A DNA stretch of 14,512 nucleotides from positions 1-14,512 of the forward strand of contig CAMDSI010000037.1 of assembly GCA_945906915.1 (NCBI GenBank), read 5' to 3'. This stretch comes from Spirosoma fluviale (GTDB lineage Bacteria > Bacteroidota > Bacteroidia > Cytophagales > Spirosomataceae). The translations under genes were made by a program, and so were the position numbers. A model generated the notes under the pieces. It was not told where the DNA came from and ran no database searches. It saw only the letters and a list, made by a program, of their open reading frames with translations. Below, piece by piece: positions 13,614-14,512 of this stretch. The first letter of the stretch is position 1. Each line of letters begins with the position of its first letter.

Positions 13614-14512
13614 ATGAAAAAAATACTCTTATTTCTCTCGCTGATCGCTTTTAGCAGCTATGCAAAACCCACGGGCACCTATAAAATTGTCGTAGAAGGC
13701 TTCGACTGGGGTGCAGGGGTGAACAAAGTCATTTTATCACTAAACGACACCACCTCTAAAGTGAATGCGGCAGAATTTACCGTTTATGCCAGCCGTAAAT
13801 TAAGCACAGGTCCTATCGCAGACCAAGATAATAAGCGAGAAATTGTAACAGCCTACGTTTCGGATGAAAAAGGTGCGCGTGTTCGTACCGGCAAAAATAT
13901 TACCCTGGTTTTAGCGGTAGGACCTCAATTGCCTATTAGCTCCCCTTTTCAATACCTAAGAAGTAAAGGAAATGTTTGGGTGGATTATTCCTTAACCATC
14001 GTACATCCTAAAACGGGATATGTATGGGATACGTCAACGGGCAAAATTATGCCTTTAATTGATCAATTTGACTTAACTGGCAAATACACCTATAGCGATA
14101 AATTGACGATGTCCTACGCGACCTTTACACCTAAAGTAAAGAAGGACAAAGCACCTTTAATCATCTGGCTTCACGGGGGTGGTGAAGGTGGGACGGACCC
14201 TACGGTCCCTCTTTTGGGAAATAAAGCCGCAAACTACGCCGCCGAAGGTATCCAATCCATTTTCGAAGGAGCCTATGTCTTATCACCGCAATGCCCAGGC
14301 GCCTGGATGCACAATGCACAAGGAGTGGGAACACAAGGAAAAGACAACGACATCTATAATGAAGGTTTAATGGCCTTAATTAAGGACTATGTCAAAGCAA
14401 ATCCAGAAATCGACCCAAGCCGCATTTATGTGGGCGGTTGCTCGAATGGAGGATATATGGCCTTGAAATTGATCTTCTTACATCCGGATTATTTCGCGGC
14501 GGGCTACATTAG
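13614..14512 (+). CDS. Exported esterase-type alpha/beta hydrolase with N-terminal Ig-like domain, 3' end missing
   Basis: The frame runs from ATG 13614 to the right edge (299 codons) without a stop. A signal peptide 'MKKILLFLSLIAFSSYA' is followed by a beta-rich domain (about residues 20-150, including 'YKIVVEGFDWGAGVNKVILSL') resembling the Ig-like N-terminal domain of EstA-type esterases. A hydrolase domain then shows 'PLIIWLHGGGEGGTDP' as oxyanion-hole loop, 'YVLSPQCPGAWM', and nucleophile elbow Gly-Cys276-Ser277-Asn-Gly-Gly. The acid and histidine of the triad would lie beyond the edge. Such proteins are annotated as phospholipase/carboxylesterase or PHB-depolymerase-like; next to a GH30 enzyme, an esterase removing acyl groups (for example acetyl or feruloyl) from polysaccharide is a reasonable guess. 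It follows GH30 by 45 nt and may share its transcript. Confidence 0.85.
   Translation, partial: MKKILLFLSLIAFSSYAKPTGTYKIVVEGFDWGAGVNKVILSLNDTTSKVNAAEFTVYASRKLSTGPIADQDNKREIVTAYVSDEKGARVRTGKNITLVLAVGPQLPISSPFQYLRSKGNVWVDYSLTIVHPKTGYVWDTSTGKIMPLIDQFDLTGKYTYSDKLTMSYATFTPKVKKDKAPLIIWLHGGGEGGTDPTVPLLGNKAANYAAEGIQSIFEGAYVLSPQCPGAWMHNAQGVGTQGKDNDIYNEGLMALIKDYVKANPEIDPSRIYVGGCSNGGYMALKLIFLHPDYFAAGYI

Noticed and set aside
14179..14370. 63-residue plus-strand open frame near the right edge
   Set aside because: It is out of frame with, and lies entirely inside, the esterase gene, which has a clear signal peptide and nucleophile motif.

Overview
The window looks like a chromosomal segment from a Bacteroidota bacterium, probably a freshwater Cytophagales-type heterotroph carrying a proteorhodopsin. 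The grounds are moderate-to-low GC, near-absence of Shine-Dalgarno sequences, candidate promoters of the TTTG / TAnnTTTG type, many short Lys-rich signal peptides ending in A-Q, and the crtY-blh-rhodopsin layout typical of photoheterotrophic Bacteroidota. The genus cannot be fixed by eye. No tRNA, rRNA, IS element, CRISPR array or phage gene was seen, and no gene-free stretch exceeds about 110 bases.

Left part (1-5913, all minus strand). Reading in the direction of transcription there is a two-gene glycosyltransferase unit (5913-4523). It is followed by a large exported YncE-like beta-propeller/phosphoesterase fusion (4437-2020), an ACS-type MFS carboxylate/sugar-acid transporter (1962-721), a pterin-4a-carbinolamine dehydratase (661-419) and an exported NTF2-like protein that runs off the left edge (422-1). 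The last two overlap by ATGA.

Middle part (5995-8854). A divergent plus-strand pair encodes a lipoprotein proline-iminopeptidase-like hydrolase and, 12 nt later, a secreted GH10 endo-beta-1,4-xylanase. A minus-strand exported TIM-barrel sugar isomerase/epimerase-like protein converges on the xylanase, and the two coding regions overlap by 29 nt.

Phototrophy block (8909-12007, plus). It holds a 63-residue two-helix membrane protein with an apparent internal repeat, lycopene beta-cyclase CrtY, the beta-carotene-cleaving dioxygenase Blh (ATGA-coupled to crtY), and then a proton-pumping rhodopsin with its own good promoter and a strong intrinsic terminator. CrtY turns lycopene into beta-carotene, Blh cleaves that to retinal, and retinal binds Lys221 of the rhodopsin. 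The earlier carotenoid genes (crtE/B/I) are not in the window. The rhodopsin has the D-T-E proton-pump triad, Met at the spectral-tuning site, and a glycine where antenna-binding rhodopsins have a fenestration.

Right part (12051-14512, plus). A secreted GH30 glycoside hydrolase is followed by an exported esterase-type alpha/beta hydrolase cut by the right edge. Together with GH10 this suggests use of plant or algal polysaccharide around the light-energy genes.
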